Translations under genes and position numbers: made by a program
Notes under the pieces: model-generated
The model's database searches: none
Told to the model about the DNA's origin: nothing
Seen by the model: only the letters and a program-made list of their open reading frames with translations
NCBI RefSeq assembly: GCF_000417875.1
Contig: NW_006920872.1
Coordinates: forward strand, 921,026-969,281
From: Pseudozyma flocculosa PF-1
Lineage: Eukaryota; Basidiomycota; Ustilaginomycetes; Ustilaginales; Ustilaginaceae
DNA length: 48,256 bases
Direction: 5' to 3'
Part shown: piece by piece, positions 9,778-19,695 of the stretch
Numbering within the stretch: the stretch's first letter is position 1
How the letters are laid out: every line of letters begins with the position of its first letter

Positions 9778-11774
9778 ATGAAGAGACAAGCCGCCAAGCA
9801 GATGCGCCGCGAGGACGGCGACGACGACGACGACGAGGGACAGGACGAGATGCAGCACGGCACCCCCGTGGTTCCCGTGAGTCGATCAGAGGGCTTTCCA
9901 CGCTGCGGGGCTTCGCCGCTGACTTGTGCGATGCCCTCTTGCGTGACCGCCGCTTCTTGAATCCGATCCAGTCGCCAGCATCCGAGGGTCGACAGTGAGT
10001 CTTGCGCCTGCCTCTGCTCCTCGGCCGGTCGCATTTCATCTCACGAGCTGACTCGCTCCTGCCTCCCCGTCGCCACTCGAAGAATCCGAGGCCTCCCGAA
10101 ACGGCGTATTGCGGGCTCCCCTGCGGTGGGCTCGCCGGCCAGCCCTGGCTTTAGCTTTGGTGCCGCTTCTCCAGCAACGCCAGCCCCTCCTTCGCCGGCA
10201 TTCTCGTTCGGGACGCCGGCACCAAAGTCGGACGACGCCAGCAAGCCGGTACGTGGCCTGGCCTCGGCTCCCTTTACTCTCTGTGTCCGCAGTTACGCTG
10301 GTATACTGACAGACCAGAGCCCAACACGCTCTGCTCTTGATCCTCGATGTCAATGCAGGCAAACCCCTTCGCCTCGTTTGGCGGCTTCGGCAAGGCCAAC
10401 ACCGCCACAACGACGCCGGCCAAGAGCGCCACGCCGACCTTTGCATTCGGCGGCGGCGGCGGCGGCGGCAGCGCCAGCACGGCGAGCCCGTCCGCTGCCT
10501 CGACGACCAGTTCCGCGCCTGCGCCGTCCTTTTCTACCACGCCGATCAAGCCGCCGTCGTCGACGTCCAGCTTCCTCTCTGGCATCGTCGCGTCCACATC
10601 CACACCGGCCTCGTCCACCGCCGCTTCCTCCGCAGCAGGGACGGCCTCGGGGTCGAGCGTCTCTGCGTCGCAGAAGGAGCGCTTTTCGTCCCTGCGCGGG
10701 CTCAACGTGTCGCTCAAGGACGCGCTGCTCGCACAGCTTGACACGCGCCTCAAGGAGGATCCGTTCTGCGACCTGACGCAGGCTCTTCGCGACGCAGAGC
10801 GCCAGTACGTCAAGCACCGCGCGGAGATCGAGGGCAAGGCGGGTGCGCAGAACGGCGCTTCTTCTGCCGTCAATGGAGCTTCTTCGAAGCCCGGCTCGGA
10901 CGCAGCCGCAAAGGCCGACGAGCCGAAGCCCAAGCCGCCGGCGTTTTCCTTTACGCCGGTCTCGGCCCCAGCTCCGGCACCCACCGCCACGGCAGCAGCG
11001 ACACCGAAGCCGGCACAAACTGAGGCTCCCTTGACCCCAGCGAAGCAGGAAGCCGACAAGGGCACCACAAAGGACGCGTCTGCGCCTCCAAAGTTCTCGC
11101 TCCCGGCAGGCGGGTTCACGTTCGGAGGCAAGCCCGTATCCGACGCTGCCCCGCCCTCGTCGTCCTCGAGCAACGGCAGCGCCGCATCCGGCCCCAAGTT
11201 TGACATTCCAAAGGGCGGGTTTGAGTTCGCAGGCGTCAAGCCGGCCGCCGCCGCCCCTACCTCGACGTCGTCCGCACCCGCAACATCAGCTGCTGCATCG
11301 GCACCTGCATCCGAGGCCACAAAGTCGGCGGGCGACAGCAAGACGGACAAGGAGCAGGTCGGCAGCAGCAGCAGCAGCAGCGGCGCCACGACGTCGACGA
11401 CGCCGGCCTTTGCATCGCCATCGATTGGCGGATCTCCGCACCGATTCACATTCGGATCCGCAGCTTCGCCCGGTTCCTCGTCGTCGTCGTCGTCGCCACC
11501 CAAGCCGGCGACCACGACGGGGTTCAGCTTCGGATCCACGCCGTCGTCGTCCTCTACCACCTCGGCTTTCGGTTCGCCCTTTGGAACAGCGGGAGCGGGA
11601 GCAGGAGGCGGTGCGGCGGGTAGCACGCCGTTTGGCTCGTCGTTCGCCAATACGTCCGGCGTCTCGCAGCCTGGAGCGTTCTCGTTTGGCAGCAAAATCG
11701 CCTTTGGAGGCGCTTCCGCCAAGACGGAGGACAAGAAGGAAGGAGGAGGAGGAGACGCGAAGGAGTCGAAGTAG
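9778..11774 (+). CDS. FG nucleoporin, NUP50/NUP2-like
   Basis: Nuclear-pore basket protein that binds importin alpha and helps cargo release. Exons are 9778-9876, 9972-9994 (only 23 nt), 10083-10248 and 10359-11774; phases join to 567 residues. The N-terminus MKRQAAKQMRRED followed by an acidic run matches the importin-alpha-binding segment of NUP50/Nup2. IRGLPKRRIAGSP appears only after splicing exons 2 and 3. A helical block with SSLRGLNVSLKDALLAQLD and DPFCDLTQALRDAERQYVKH resembles the conserved NUP50 central segment. FSFG, FTFG and FGSPFG repeats are spread through a Ser/Ala/Pro-rich remainder. The C-terminus ends in a Lys/Glu tail. No Ran-binding domain is visible, unlike typical Nup2. 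Assignment to the NUP50/NUP2 group is good; exact orthology is less certain. Confidence 0.85.
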
Positions 11775-12158
11775 TCGAGCGTCGCCTTTTTGAAGGATGC
11801 CGAGGGAAGATGCTGGAACGCACCGACGCGAGCAGACATGCCCTCTTTCCACCGTTACCGCCCTCCCCTCTCTTCCGTCGTTGACGTTGCTGCTGTCATC
11901 GCCAGGGCGCTGGTCCTCCCTTTTGCCATTCGATCGAGTCCCCACTCGGACGACGAGCGATGGTCGACGACGAAGGCAGGGCAAGTGAGTATATATTCCT
12001 GGTTTTCTAGATGCATCGACGTCCTCCCTTGCCCTGCCCTGCTCTCGTCCTTTGCATCCTGACAGGAGACGAACAGAAAGCTGCCCCTGGCCCTGCCTCC
12101 CTCCCGCTCCTCCGTCATTCCGGCACCAGCACCCCACGTCGGCCTCCGCTCCCCTCGC
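11775..12158. other. Convergent 3' intergenic region
   Basis: The 384-bp region where the nucleoporin and DCAF7-like genes end tail to tail. No gene seen. Confidence 0.6.
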
Positions 12159-14144
12159 CTAGACCTTGAGCGCGCGCACCGAGTTGCCGGCGGCCATGGC
12201 GATCCAGTCGCTCTCGGGCGGCGCGTGGCCGTTCCACTGCTGCTGCTGCTGCGACGACGCGGTGAACTCGTTCCACTCCTGCACCACGCTCCTCTGCCCA
12301 CCGCTCGCCGCCGACGACGCACCACCGCCGCTGCCGCCACCGCCGCCGGCCCGGAGCCAGGCCACGTTGTTGACCATGTCGTGCGTCGGCGTCGTGTACG
12401 CCAGAAAGGGGATCTCGGCGCCCACGCCGATGGAGCCAGCCATCGAGCCCGGGCCCGGGCTGCCGGCCATGGAGCTGCCGCTGTAGGCCATCGACGCGCC
12501 CGCGGCTGGGCTCGCGGCGTGGCCGTTGCGCGACCGCCGCCCCTGGGCCGAGGCGGTGCGCAGCGTGGTCGATGCCAGGTCGTAGACGAGCACCTGTGCA
12601 TCGTCGGCCGCCGAGCACACCATGCCCTTGGACGGGCCGAGCGATCCGTGCCCGCTGCTCGGTGGGCCCCAGGCGATGGCGTTGACCGAGGCCGAGTGGC
12701 CGCGCAGCTCGAGGATCGGCGAGCCCGGCGCCCGCACGTCGAGGATCTGCACGCTGTCGCTCTCGAGGTGGAAGGTGGCCAGGTAATTGGCGTCCCAAGG
12801 GTTGAAGGCAATCCGCAGCAGCGGCGTCGCCGGCACGCCGCCGCGCGTCGATGGCGCCCGGCTGCTCGTGGTGCTGAGGGACGTGCCTGGCCGCGACTCG
12901 GTCGGGCCCGGGACGGTGCCCGTCTCGTAGATGATGGTCGAGTGCTCGAGGCTGCGCAGGTCAAAGACGCGCACGCTGCCGTCGGCACCGACCGAGGCGA
13001 AGACGTCGGCCGAGCCAGGGCACCAGTCGACGTCGTAGACCTCGCGGTCGTGGGCGATGAGCTGCGTCAGCGCCGTCCGCGTCGGCAGGTCCCAGATGGT
13101 ACACGTGGTGTCGATCGAAGACGTGACGATCAGGTTGGGCGATGGCGTGTTCCAGGAGAACGACGTGAGCGGAGCCGGGGGCGAGGTCGTGTTCTTCGAC
13201 TGCAGGGCGGACGAGGCGGCGCAGGGGGCGCAAGGCGGGCGGTCAAGGTCAGCGGCGGCGCCACGACGATCGCCGGCGCAGCGTCAGCCGGCGTTGCCCG
13301 CTACCACGTCCACTCACATGCGCGAGCACGCTCTTCTCCCGAAGGCCGAACCGGAGCTTCTGCCCCGGGTCGGACTGGCCGACGTATCCGCTGCGGTAGG
13401 AGTCGTCGCCTCCGTGCCCTCCGCCTTCGTTGCGGTGGACCTCCCATATCCGCAGGCAGTCGGCAGTGCTGGCCAGCAGCTCGCGATCCGGATAGTTGTC
13501 GATCGAGCCCGACTGGCCGCCGTCGTCTGCACCGCTCGAGCTGCGCACCTTTGCGCCCCACGATCCGCGCTTGGCCATCTTTGTCGTCGGCGAGGCGTAG
13601 GCACGATCGCTCCGCTCGCGCTCCGACGAAGGGCCGCGCGAATGCGACGATGGGTCGGCCAAGGTGGAAGGCTGGAAGCCGAGCTTGGTCGGCGGGTAAG
13701 GATGGGAGGCATCGGCGAGCAGCTGGAGCGACCCTGGATCGTCGGACGAGAAGCCGAGGATCTGGATCCGGTTGGTGTACTGCTCGACAAAGGACCCGAC
13801 GGCGAGACGGGCCGAATCCGGGACCGGGGGCGACGCGGTGTGGCCGTATGGGTAGTCGTCTTGGCCTCTTGCGAGCGGGGAAGGTGATGGCGGTACGTAG
13901 CGCGACGATGACGACGAGTTGCGTGGGTGGTTGTAGGCGGAGAGCGAGGAAGATGAACCGCCGGCGCTAGACGAAGACGGGTGGTTGGACCATGCCAGCG
14001 CGAAGACGGGCCCTGCAGAGTGGGAGCACGGCATGAGCGGGGATACAAGAGGGAGAGAGGAACCTGGAGTCAGCGAGAAACGGCGGGGCGGCCGGGTTGC
14101 CGTCAGCGTGACCCACATGGTGCTGTGTATTCGACGGCCGACAT
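12159..14144 (-). CDS. WD40 scaffold protein, DCAF7/WDR68 family
   Basis: WD-repeat scaffold related to animal DCAF7/WDR68 and plant TTG1, known to bind DYRK-type kinases. Minus-strand exons are 14117-14144 (28 nt), 13318-14012 and 12159-13199. The tiny first exon (MSAVEYTAP plus one base) and exon 2 rebuild YTAPWPVFALAW, with the Trp codon split, matching the family's EAPW start. Further signatures: LAVGSFVEQYTNRIQILGF, HPYPPTKLGF, LTSFSWN, SSIDTTCTIWDL, VFASVGADGSVRVFDLRSLEHSTIIYE, NYLATFH, INAIAWGP-like repeats and the ending DWIAMAAGNSVRALKV. The total is 587 residues against about 340 in animals. The excess is Ser/Gly/Pro inserts between and inside the blades. Assignment is strong. Confidence 0.93.
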
Positions 14145-14527
14145 TGCGACGGCGGCGCAGCAGTGGCCAGCAGAGGCCGCGGCGGGGATGAGACCGAGAG
14201 GTGTCGGGGCGATGAGGCGGCCCCAGGTCTCGGTCGGGCGGGTTCAGACGAGGCCGTAAGGTTGCGATGTTGCTGCGTGGCGGCCGGAGGTGGGCTTCAA
14301 AGGAGCGATTCTTGGATCATGGGTGAAGAAGGAAGGTCGCCGACGACAGCGAGACGTGCGTACAATCGACTCTGCGGGGCGAGGCGTGGCAGGACGGGCC
14401 GAAGGCAGCACGCGATGCCGCTGAAGCAAGCCGGAACGGGGGCGGGGTATATGGCGGCAGGTGGCCGAGCAGGAGCCGTGCTGCCGCGATCCTTGTCGTC
14501 GTCGTCGTAGTCGTGGTCGTCGTCTTC

Positions 14528-14566
14528 GGTGGTGGTGGTGGTGGTGGTGGTGGTGGTGGTGGTGGT
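14528..14566. repeat. (GGT)13 microsatellite
   Basis: Thirteen perfect GGT triplets in the shared promoter of the DCAF7-like gene and MED1. It is immediately preceded by a short mixed TCG/TCT tract. Likely length-variable between strains. Confidence 0.95.
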
Positions 14567-14728
14567 AGCAGAATACACTCAGCAGGGGCCAGAGGGGTGC
14601 GTTACGTTGGTGCAAGACGGCGAGAGGCAAGGTGGCTGGAGATCCCTAGCCTTAATGTTTGGCCTGCCGTGGACCGCTCTCGCAGGTGGGCTGCCAGCCC
14701 CAACGCACGGTGCAGCCCTCTGTCGAGC

Positions 14729-14773
14729 CTGTCTGGCCTGTCTGGCCTGTCTGGCCTGGCTGGCCTGGCTGCC
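14729..14773. repeat. 9-bp tandem repeat CTGTCTGGC
   Basis: Three perfect copies of CTGTCTGGC are followed by two degenerate copies (CTGGCTGGC and CTGGCTGCC), about 200 bp upstream of the MED1 start. It shares the TGGCC core seen in other intergenic repeats here. Confidence 0.85.
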
Positions 14774-14971
14774 TGGTTGGCCCGCCCGCGTATGGCCCAG
14801 CCCGGCCCCGGCTCCGAGGGAAAATGTGGAGAGAACATCGAGGCCGGCAGACCTTCCAACGCCGTGCCTGGAACTGGCCCTGGCCATCTTCATGCCTTTG
14901 CTTGGGGCTCTCGCCAGCACCACCATCGTTCATCCCCTCCTGGCCTGGCCCCCACCTCGCGCCCGCGCAGC

Positions 14972-17746
14972 ATGGACACATCCAACAAGGCTCCGATACC
15001 GGCATCTTCGGCATCCGTGCCGCCGCCGCCGCCGCCAACAGGCAGCGCCAATGGAGGTGGCACAGCATCGGGAGAGCCGCACCTGCCCGTCTCTGCGGAT
15101 GCTCTTCCCTCTGCCACTGCCGGACAGGCTACGGAAGGGACCGACCAGACCGCCGCCGCTGCTTCTACTAATTCTGCTGCCTCTGCAGCTGGTGCCGACA
15201 CCGCCTTCGCCGCTGCCCATTCGGCCCATGCCGCCCTCGCGGCGAAGTCGGCCGGGCCGAGCCGACTACATCTCCTCAGCTCATCAGTCCACAGCCTCTA
15301 CGGCGCGGCGGCAGACTCCCGCAGTCACGGCGGCGACCAAGCAGCCTCAACCAGCGACGCAGTTCGCGCGGATGCACCGCCATCCTCTGCACCCGTTTCG
15401 TCTCCGGACACAAGTCTCTCGCGCCAGCAGTTCCACTCTCTCGTCGCCCAGATCCGTCAGGCCGCCGCCAACTTTGCCCAGACCAGCCCTGCTTTCTCCC
15501 AGCAGTCCTCAGCCCAGCAGATGCCCTCTCAGCCATCGCAGCTGCTGCAGCCTCCCTCTCTCGAAGCTTCGGCGACCTCCAACGCGGTGAGACGCTACGT
15601 CTCGCTCCTCGCAGAGACGTCCAAGCACATCGCCGAGCTGCGTCACTCGATCGATTCCTTTTCCCCCGTGGCCGCGCCTCGGACAAACGACCGCGTCTCC
15701 TCGTCGGCCATGTCCGTCAGCTTGGCCCGTCTACGCTCCTTGGCCGCGTCAAAGGACGTCTCGGGACATCCGGACAAGGCCACCGAGGCCCTCGATGCCC
15801 TGTGCACCGCCCTCGAGGCCCATGCCCGCGCCCTCGGCCTCGAGACCTTCGCAGAACGTGCAGAGCAGACGCAGACCCAGCCCTCGTCCAGCACGCGACC
15901 CGCAGAGACGCTCGTGCATACCCTCACAATCGGTGCAAAGATCCTCGTCATCGACGTCGAGCTCGCCGTCCAGCGGCAGGACACTGATGCCACTCTCCGA
16001 CCCGTCGTCCGTCTCAAGCTGTCATACGCCAACGACGCCGACCACGCCTCGCCAAGCAGGGACCCGGCACTGGCAGACCTGCTACAGAGAGACGTCCAAT
16101 CTGCGGCCGACTTGCTCTTCGGTGTCGATGAGGAGCGGCAGCGACAGCAGCATCAGCAGCAGAGGTGCCCATCCGCTCGCATCGCCGACTGCTTTGTGCG
16201 CCTCGGTGCCAACCTCGAGGCTCTGCTGCACTTTGACGAGGTGGCAGCTCAGGTGCACGAGGCAGGCCCCGCGGCCGAAGTCGATGTCTTTGATGCTCTG
16301 CAGCAGCTCAGCTCGCAGGTGTATCGAGTCGCCGAGGCAGAGAGGCAGGACGCCGCCCTGGCCGCTTCGGCGTCCGGCAGCACCGAGGCCGCGGCGGAGC
16401 GACGGCTGCTCGAGCGTGGCCACGGAATCGCATCCGTCCACCGGGCCCGCCCCTTCCTCGAGGTCGTGTATGCCCGCGACGAGGTGTGCCAGGTCGACTA
16501 TCGGCTCAGCCTCGGCGTCGGTGCTCTCGACTTGGGCGCCGAATCCTCGCCATCCGACGCATCGTCCGGCCCGTCGTGGTCCATGGGCAGCAGGGCGCTG
16601 GCCGCGCTCCAAGAGGCCCAGGCCGGCATGGACCCGTCCTCGAAGCTGGGCAGCGTCAGGCGGGGCGCGTCCACCGTACCAGTCCGCTTCATCGCGCAGC
16701 TCGACCCGCCCGTCGTCGTCACACGAGCCACCGCCGCCAAGCTGGCGAGCATCTGCCGACTGCCCGGCAGTACAAAGACGGTGGCTGCCTCATCCCTCGG
16801 CGGCTCGAACTCCCAGCCCGCCTCGTCAGCGGATGGCGCAGTGTGGTTCGAAGACGTCCTGGCATCGGCGTGGGCGCAGCGGCCGACTGCTCCGTCCGCA
16901 AGCGACTACCTGCCTCGCTGCTCATTCACCCTGGCGCGCACACCCGACAGCTTGCGCGACCCCAAGTCGCAGGGCCTCATTGTCGATGCGCTGCCCTTGA
17001 TGTGCTCCGGGCCTGTCTCGAACGAAGCTGGTGCCTCGGGCGCAGATGCGATGGACGTCGACCAAGGCGCATCATCGGCTGCCAGCACTGCAGCCCGTCT
17101 GTTTGCGGCCATCGAGACGCTCCGGGACGAGGTCAGGACAACCGAGCTGGCTCACTCGGCGCTGTCCAGCAACCAGGACGACCCGGGCGCCACGACGGCT
17201 CCTGCTGCCGAGCCGACCCTCGACGAGCTCCTGGGCGATGCTGCGCCGCCTTCGGGTCCGGCCAAGATCCCAGTCGTCATCAGCTGGCGAGGCCCTGTGG
17301 CGAGCGCCACCGCAGATCCGGCGTCGACCGCTGAGCCGCCACAGCCCCTGCTGATGGACCTCGGCTTCGGCGTTGCGGCGCACCGTTCAGCGCAAGCTGG
17401 CCGATCGCACCTCGACATGCAGGTGACTGTCAGCCCCGCCGCACCCTCATCGCCAGATGCCGCCTGGAGAGTCGAGGTGACTTCCGTGCTGCGCGGCGCA
17501 GATCCCCCTGCGCAGACCAAGAAGCTGGCCGCCGACGATCCGGCGGCACAGCAGCTGGCGGCTCAGTTGTCGCAGGCCGGGGCGGCCAGCGGGCTCGAGG
17601 CGCTCGATCGGATCGTCGTGATGGCCCTGGAGTGGGCCCAGGCGCAGCTTGGCGTCCAGGCCGAGATCCCAGCACCGCCGTCCGCCGGGAAGAACGACGG
17701 CGGCTTTGACCCTTCGGCGTACGAGGAGCAGAACGTGCACGCGTGA
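14972..17746 (+). CDS. MED1: Mediator complex subunit 1 (frame runs on into TRM9)
   Basis: Middle-module subunit of the RNA polymerase II Mediator. A single open frame from ATG 14972 (MDTSNKAP) gives 924 residues if it stops at TGA 17744. About 170 low-complexity residues are followed by a helical block (VRRYVSLLAETSKHIAELRHS). Then comes the Med1-type core: LGLETFAERAEQ, TLTIGAKILVIDVEL, VVRLKLSYANDADHA, DPALADLLQRDVQ, and later RARPFLEVVYA and RFIAQLDPPVVVTRA. The family call rests on these motifs by eye. Oddity: the last residues, SAYEEQNVHA, belong to the TRM9 N-terminus, and the stop codon is the TGA inside the GTGAGT donor at 17743. Without intron retention no stop exists between MED1 and TRM9. 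The fused product would be 1315 residues. Confidence 0.75.
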   Translation: MDTSNKAPIPASSASVPPPPPPTGSANGGGTASGEPHLPVSADALPSATAGQATEGTDQTAAAASTNSAASAAGADTAFAAAHSAHAALAAKSAGPSRLHLLSSSVHSLYGAAADSRSHGGDQAASTSDAVRADAPPSSAPVSSPDTSLSRQQFHSLVAQIRQAAANFAQTSPAFSQQSSAQQMPSQPSQLLQPPSLEASATSNAVRRYVSLLAETSKHIAELRHSIDSFSPVAAPRTNDRVSSSAMSVSLARLRSLAASKDVSGHPDKATEALDALCTALEAHARALGLETFAERAEQTQTQPSSSTRPAETLVHTLTIGAKILVIDVELAVQRQDTDATLRPVVRLKLSYANDADHASPSRDPALADLLQRDVQSAADLLFGVDEERQRQQHQQQRCPSARIADCFVRLGANLEALLHFDEVAAQVHEAGPAAEVDVFDALQQLSSQVYRVAEAERQDAALAASASGSTEAAAERRLLERGHGIASVHRARPFLEVVYARDEVCQVDYRLSLGVGALDLGAESSPSDASSGPSWSMGSRALAALQEAQAGMDPSSKLGSVRRGASTVPVRFIAQLDPPVVVTRATAAKLASICRLPGSTKTVAASSLGGSNSQPASSADGAVWFEDVLASAWAQRPTAPSASDYLPRCSFTLARTPDSLRDPKSQGLIVDALPLMCSGPVSNEAGASGADAMDVDQGASSAASTAARLFAAIETLRDEVRTTELAHSALSSNQDDPGATTAPAAEPTLDELLGDAAPPSGPAKIPVVISWRGPVASATADPASTAEPPQPLLMDLGFGVAAHRSAQAGRSHLDMQVTVSPAAPSSPDAAWRVEVTSVLRGADPPAQTKKLAADDPAAQQLAAQLSQAGAASGLEALDRIVVMALEWAQAQLGVQAEIPAPPSAGKNDGGFDPSAYEEQNVHA

Positions 17747-19441
17747 GTAGGCAGACCATCGCATGGCGAGGCGGCAGGCAGGAGGGGTGAGGTACGGTTC
17801 CGGCGGCGGTGTAGTAGCCCCTTGCTCGCAATCGAATCGCCATCGAAGCTCACAAAGCTGATACCCTCGAACTGCCTCCTTCGACCGCTGCTGTGACTGA
17901 TTCCTGTCGCCGCGTGCCACGCTGTCCGTGCCATTATTCTCGCTCTTCCGAGCAGCGTCTACGAAACGATCGCGCCTCACTTCTCGAGCACACGGTACAA
18001 GGTGAGCCTCTCGGACCCCTCCGATCCCTCTGCAACGCAAGCATAGTTCCGGAGCTGACTCCGTCACCCGGGCCTTTGTCTCCTTGCCCTCGCACGGTAG
18101 CCCTGGCCATTGATCCCGCTCTTCATGTCGACGTTGCCCGCTGGGAGTATTGGTGCAGACCTTGGATGCGGGAACGGAAAGTACCTCCCCATTCGATCCA
18201 TGCTCGCACAGTCGTCCGACGTTGCGGCGGCTCGAGACACCATCGCGGCGGACTCTTCGCCAAACAGCCTCCTGACCATCGGCGTGGATCGGTCGTCGAA
18301 CCTGCTCAGCCTCGCGCAGACCAACTTTGGCCAAGATGCTGCCGTTGGAAAGGATGTTGACAGGACGGACGCGGCGCCTTCGCCGCCACGACGCCTCCAC
18401 GAAGTCGCGGTCGGCGACGCGATGATGAGCGGTCTGAGGACCGGAGTATTTGTGAGTCGATGTACTGCCATCTTGCGAGACGGAGCGATCCCGCTGACCG
18501 CTTCCTTTCGGGCCCTCATCCGCCGGAACTCTCTCATTCTCCCTGGGCGATACGACCAGGACTATGCCATCAGCATCGCAACAATCCACCACTTCTCGAC
18601 GTGGGAGCGGAGAGCCAAGGCGGTACAGGAGCTCATCCGACTTGTACAGCCAGTCGCTTCTGCTCCGACCGCGTCCGCCTCTCCACCCGAGGCCGAGGAC
18701 GAGGCATCGATCCGGCTCAATGGCGGACGAGGCGCGGGACGATTCATGATCTTCGCGTGGGCCCTCGAGCAAAAGGACGAGGGCAAGCGGCAGTTTGAGG
18801 GCATCGCAAAGGGAGGGGCGGAAGCGGCGGAACGCAAGAGCAAGGAGAGACTCGTCTCGGACAGCGGGCTGGGATCGCTGTCGAGGAGAGAGGCGTACGA
18901 GAAGAGCAGCAAGGACGCGGCCGACGAGCAGGATCTGCTTGTGCCGTGGGTGCTCACACAGCCCAAGGCCAAGAACAAGCCCCAGCACGGCAAGGGTGTG
19001 ACGGGAGAGAAGGGCAGCAGAAGAGGTGGTCGGAAAGACAAGCCAGCAGAGGCGCCGCCCGACGCGACGCGCATCGAAGACGACCTGTCCACGCTCAAGG
19101 TGGACGACAAGCCGGCCGAGGATGCCGCGCCGGCCGTGGCGGGAGCTGCTCCCGTCTACCAACGATGTGAGTCGCATCGTGCTCTCGCTCTCGGTATCTC
19201 TCGGCTTCGAGGCGCTGACCCCGCGAGGCCTGTCCTGCTCCGACCTTCACGCTCGCTCGCTCGCGCAGACTACCACGTTTTCCGATCCGGCGAGCTCGAG
19301 GCGCTCGTGGAAGCGGCAGGCGAGGCGATGCCCGTGGTTCACCGGCGCAACGGCCAGCTGGCCAGCATCAAGGTGATCTGCGAGGTCAGCGGCTGGGAGC
19401 GCGGCAACTGGTGGGGCATCTGGAGGGTCGAGTGGGCCTAG
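17621..19441 (+). CDS. TRM9: tRNA wobble-uridine carboxymethyl methyltransferase
   Basis: SAM-dependent methyltransferase that completes mcm5U at the tRNA wobble position, acting with TRM112. Exons are ?-17742, 17956-18001 (46 nt), 18101-18451, 18560-19166 and 19269-19441; every phase fits. Splicing rebuilds YEEQNVHAVYETIAPHF, then SSTRYKPWPLIPLF, ADLGCGNGKYL (SAM motif I), TIGVDRS, VAVGDAM, DYAISIATIHHFST, GRFMIFAWALEQ, DLLVPWVL, QRYYHVFRSGELE and a closing ERGNWWGIWRVEW. All are TRM9 hallmarks. The first exon lies inside the MED1 frame and shares its phase. The nearest in-frame Met is at 17621, giving 432 residues. The start is therefore unresolved: nested promoter, or a MED1-TRM9 fusion. 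IPK1 follows 254 bp downstream on the same strand. Confidence 0.9.
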
Positions 19442-19695
19442 AGCCGCCGGTGGCGAAAGGTGTCAAGGTAGCGCCGGGGATCGGTGTCGACGGAGGAGCG
19501 CGAGGCATAAGGCACGCGAAATTGCTTGGGAAATGAATCGACGTGGGCGGCCGTCCCTGCCGTCAGACAAGCCTGCAGGCAGATGGCCCGAGCGCGCTCA
19601 CATCCTTCTCGACCAGACTCGACGACGCCTCTCTCTCTTTTCTCTCAATTACGTCTCGCTGACCTCTTGTCTGCTCCGTAGCCGCCTGCTCAACG

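Larger units (their letters stand above)
14145..14971. other. Divergent promoter region, DCAF7-like / MED1
   Basis: The 827-bp bidirectional region between two divergently transcribed genes. It holds a (GGT)13 microsatellite and a 9-bp tandem repeat, listed separately. The MED1 frame is open upstream of its chosen ATG, so an earlier start (for example the Met at about 14789) is possible. Confidence 0.6.

Noticed and set aside
10274..11839. 521-codon minus-strand frame opposite the nucleoporin
   Set aside because: Composition mirrors the Ser/Ala/Gly repeats of the FG nucleoporin; no independent motif.
14513..14971. Extending MED1 upstream to the GGT repeat
   Set aside because: The frame is open, but it encodes a Gly run from the microsatellite and repeat-derived Leu/Ser/Gly; Met 14972 starts the first plausible protein sequence.
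17763..17786. ATG 17763 followed by GTGAGG as a separate first exon for TRM9
   Set aside because: It would give a phase-0 exon, but the acceptor at 17955 needs phase 2, so the frames do not join; the MED1-frame exon ending at 17742 fits instead.
17447..19177. 576-codon minus-strand frame opposite MED1/TRM9
   Set aside because: Arg/Leu-rich shadow; the plus strand has clear TRM9 motifs joined by well-formed introns.
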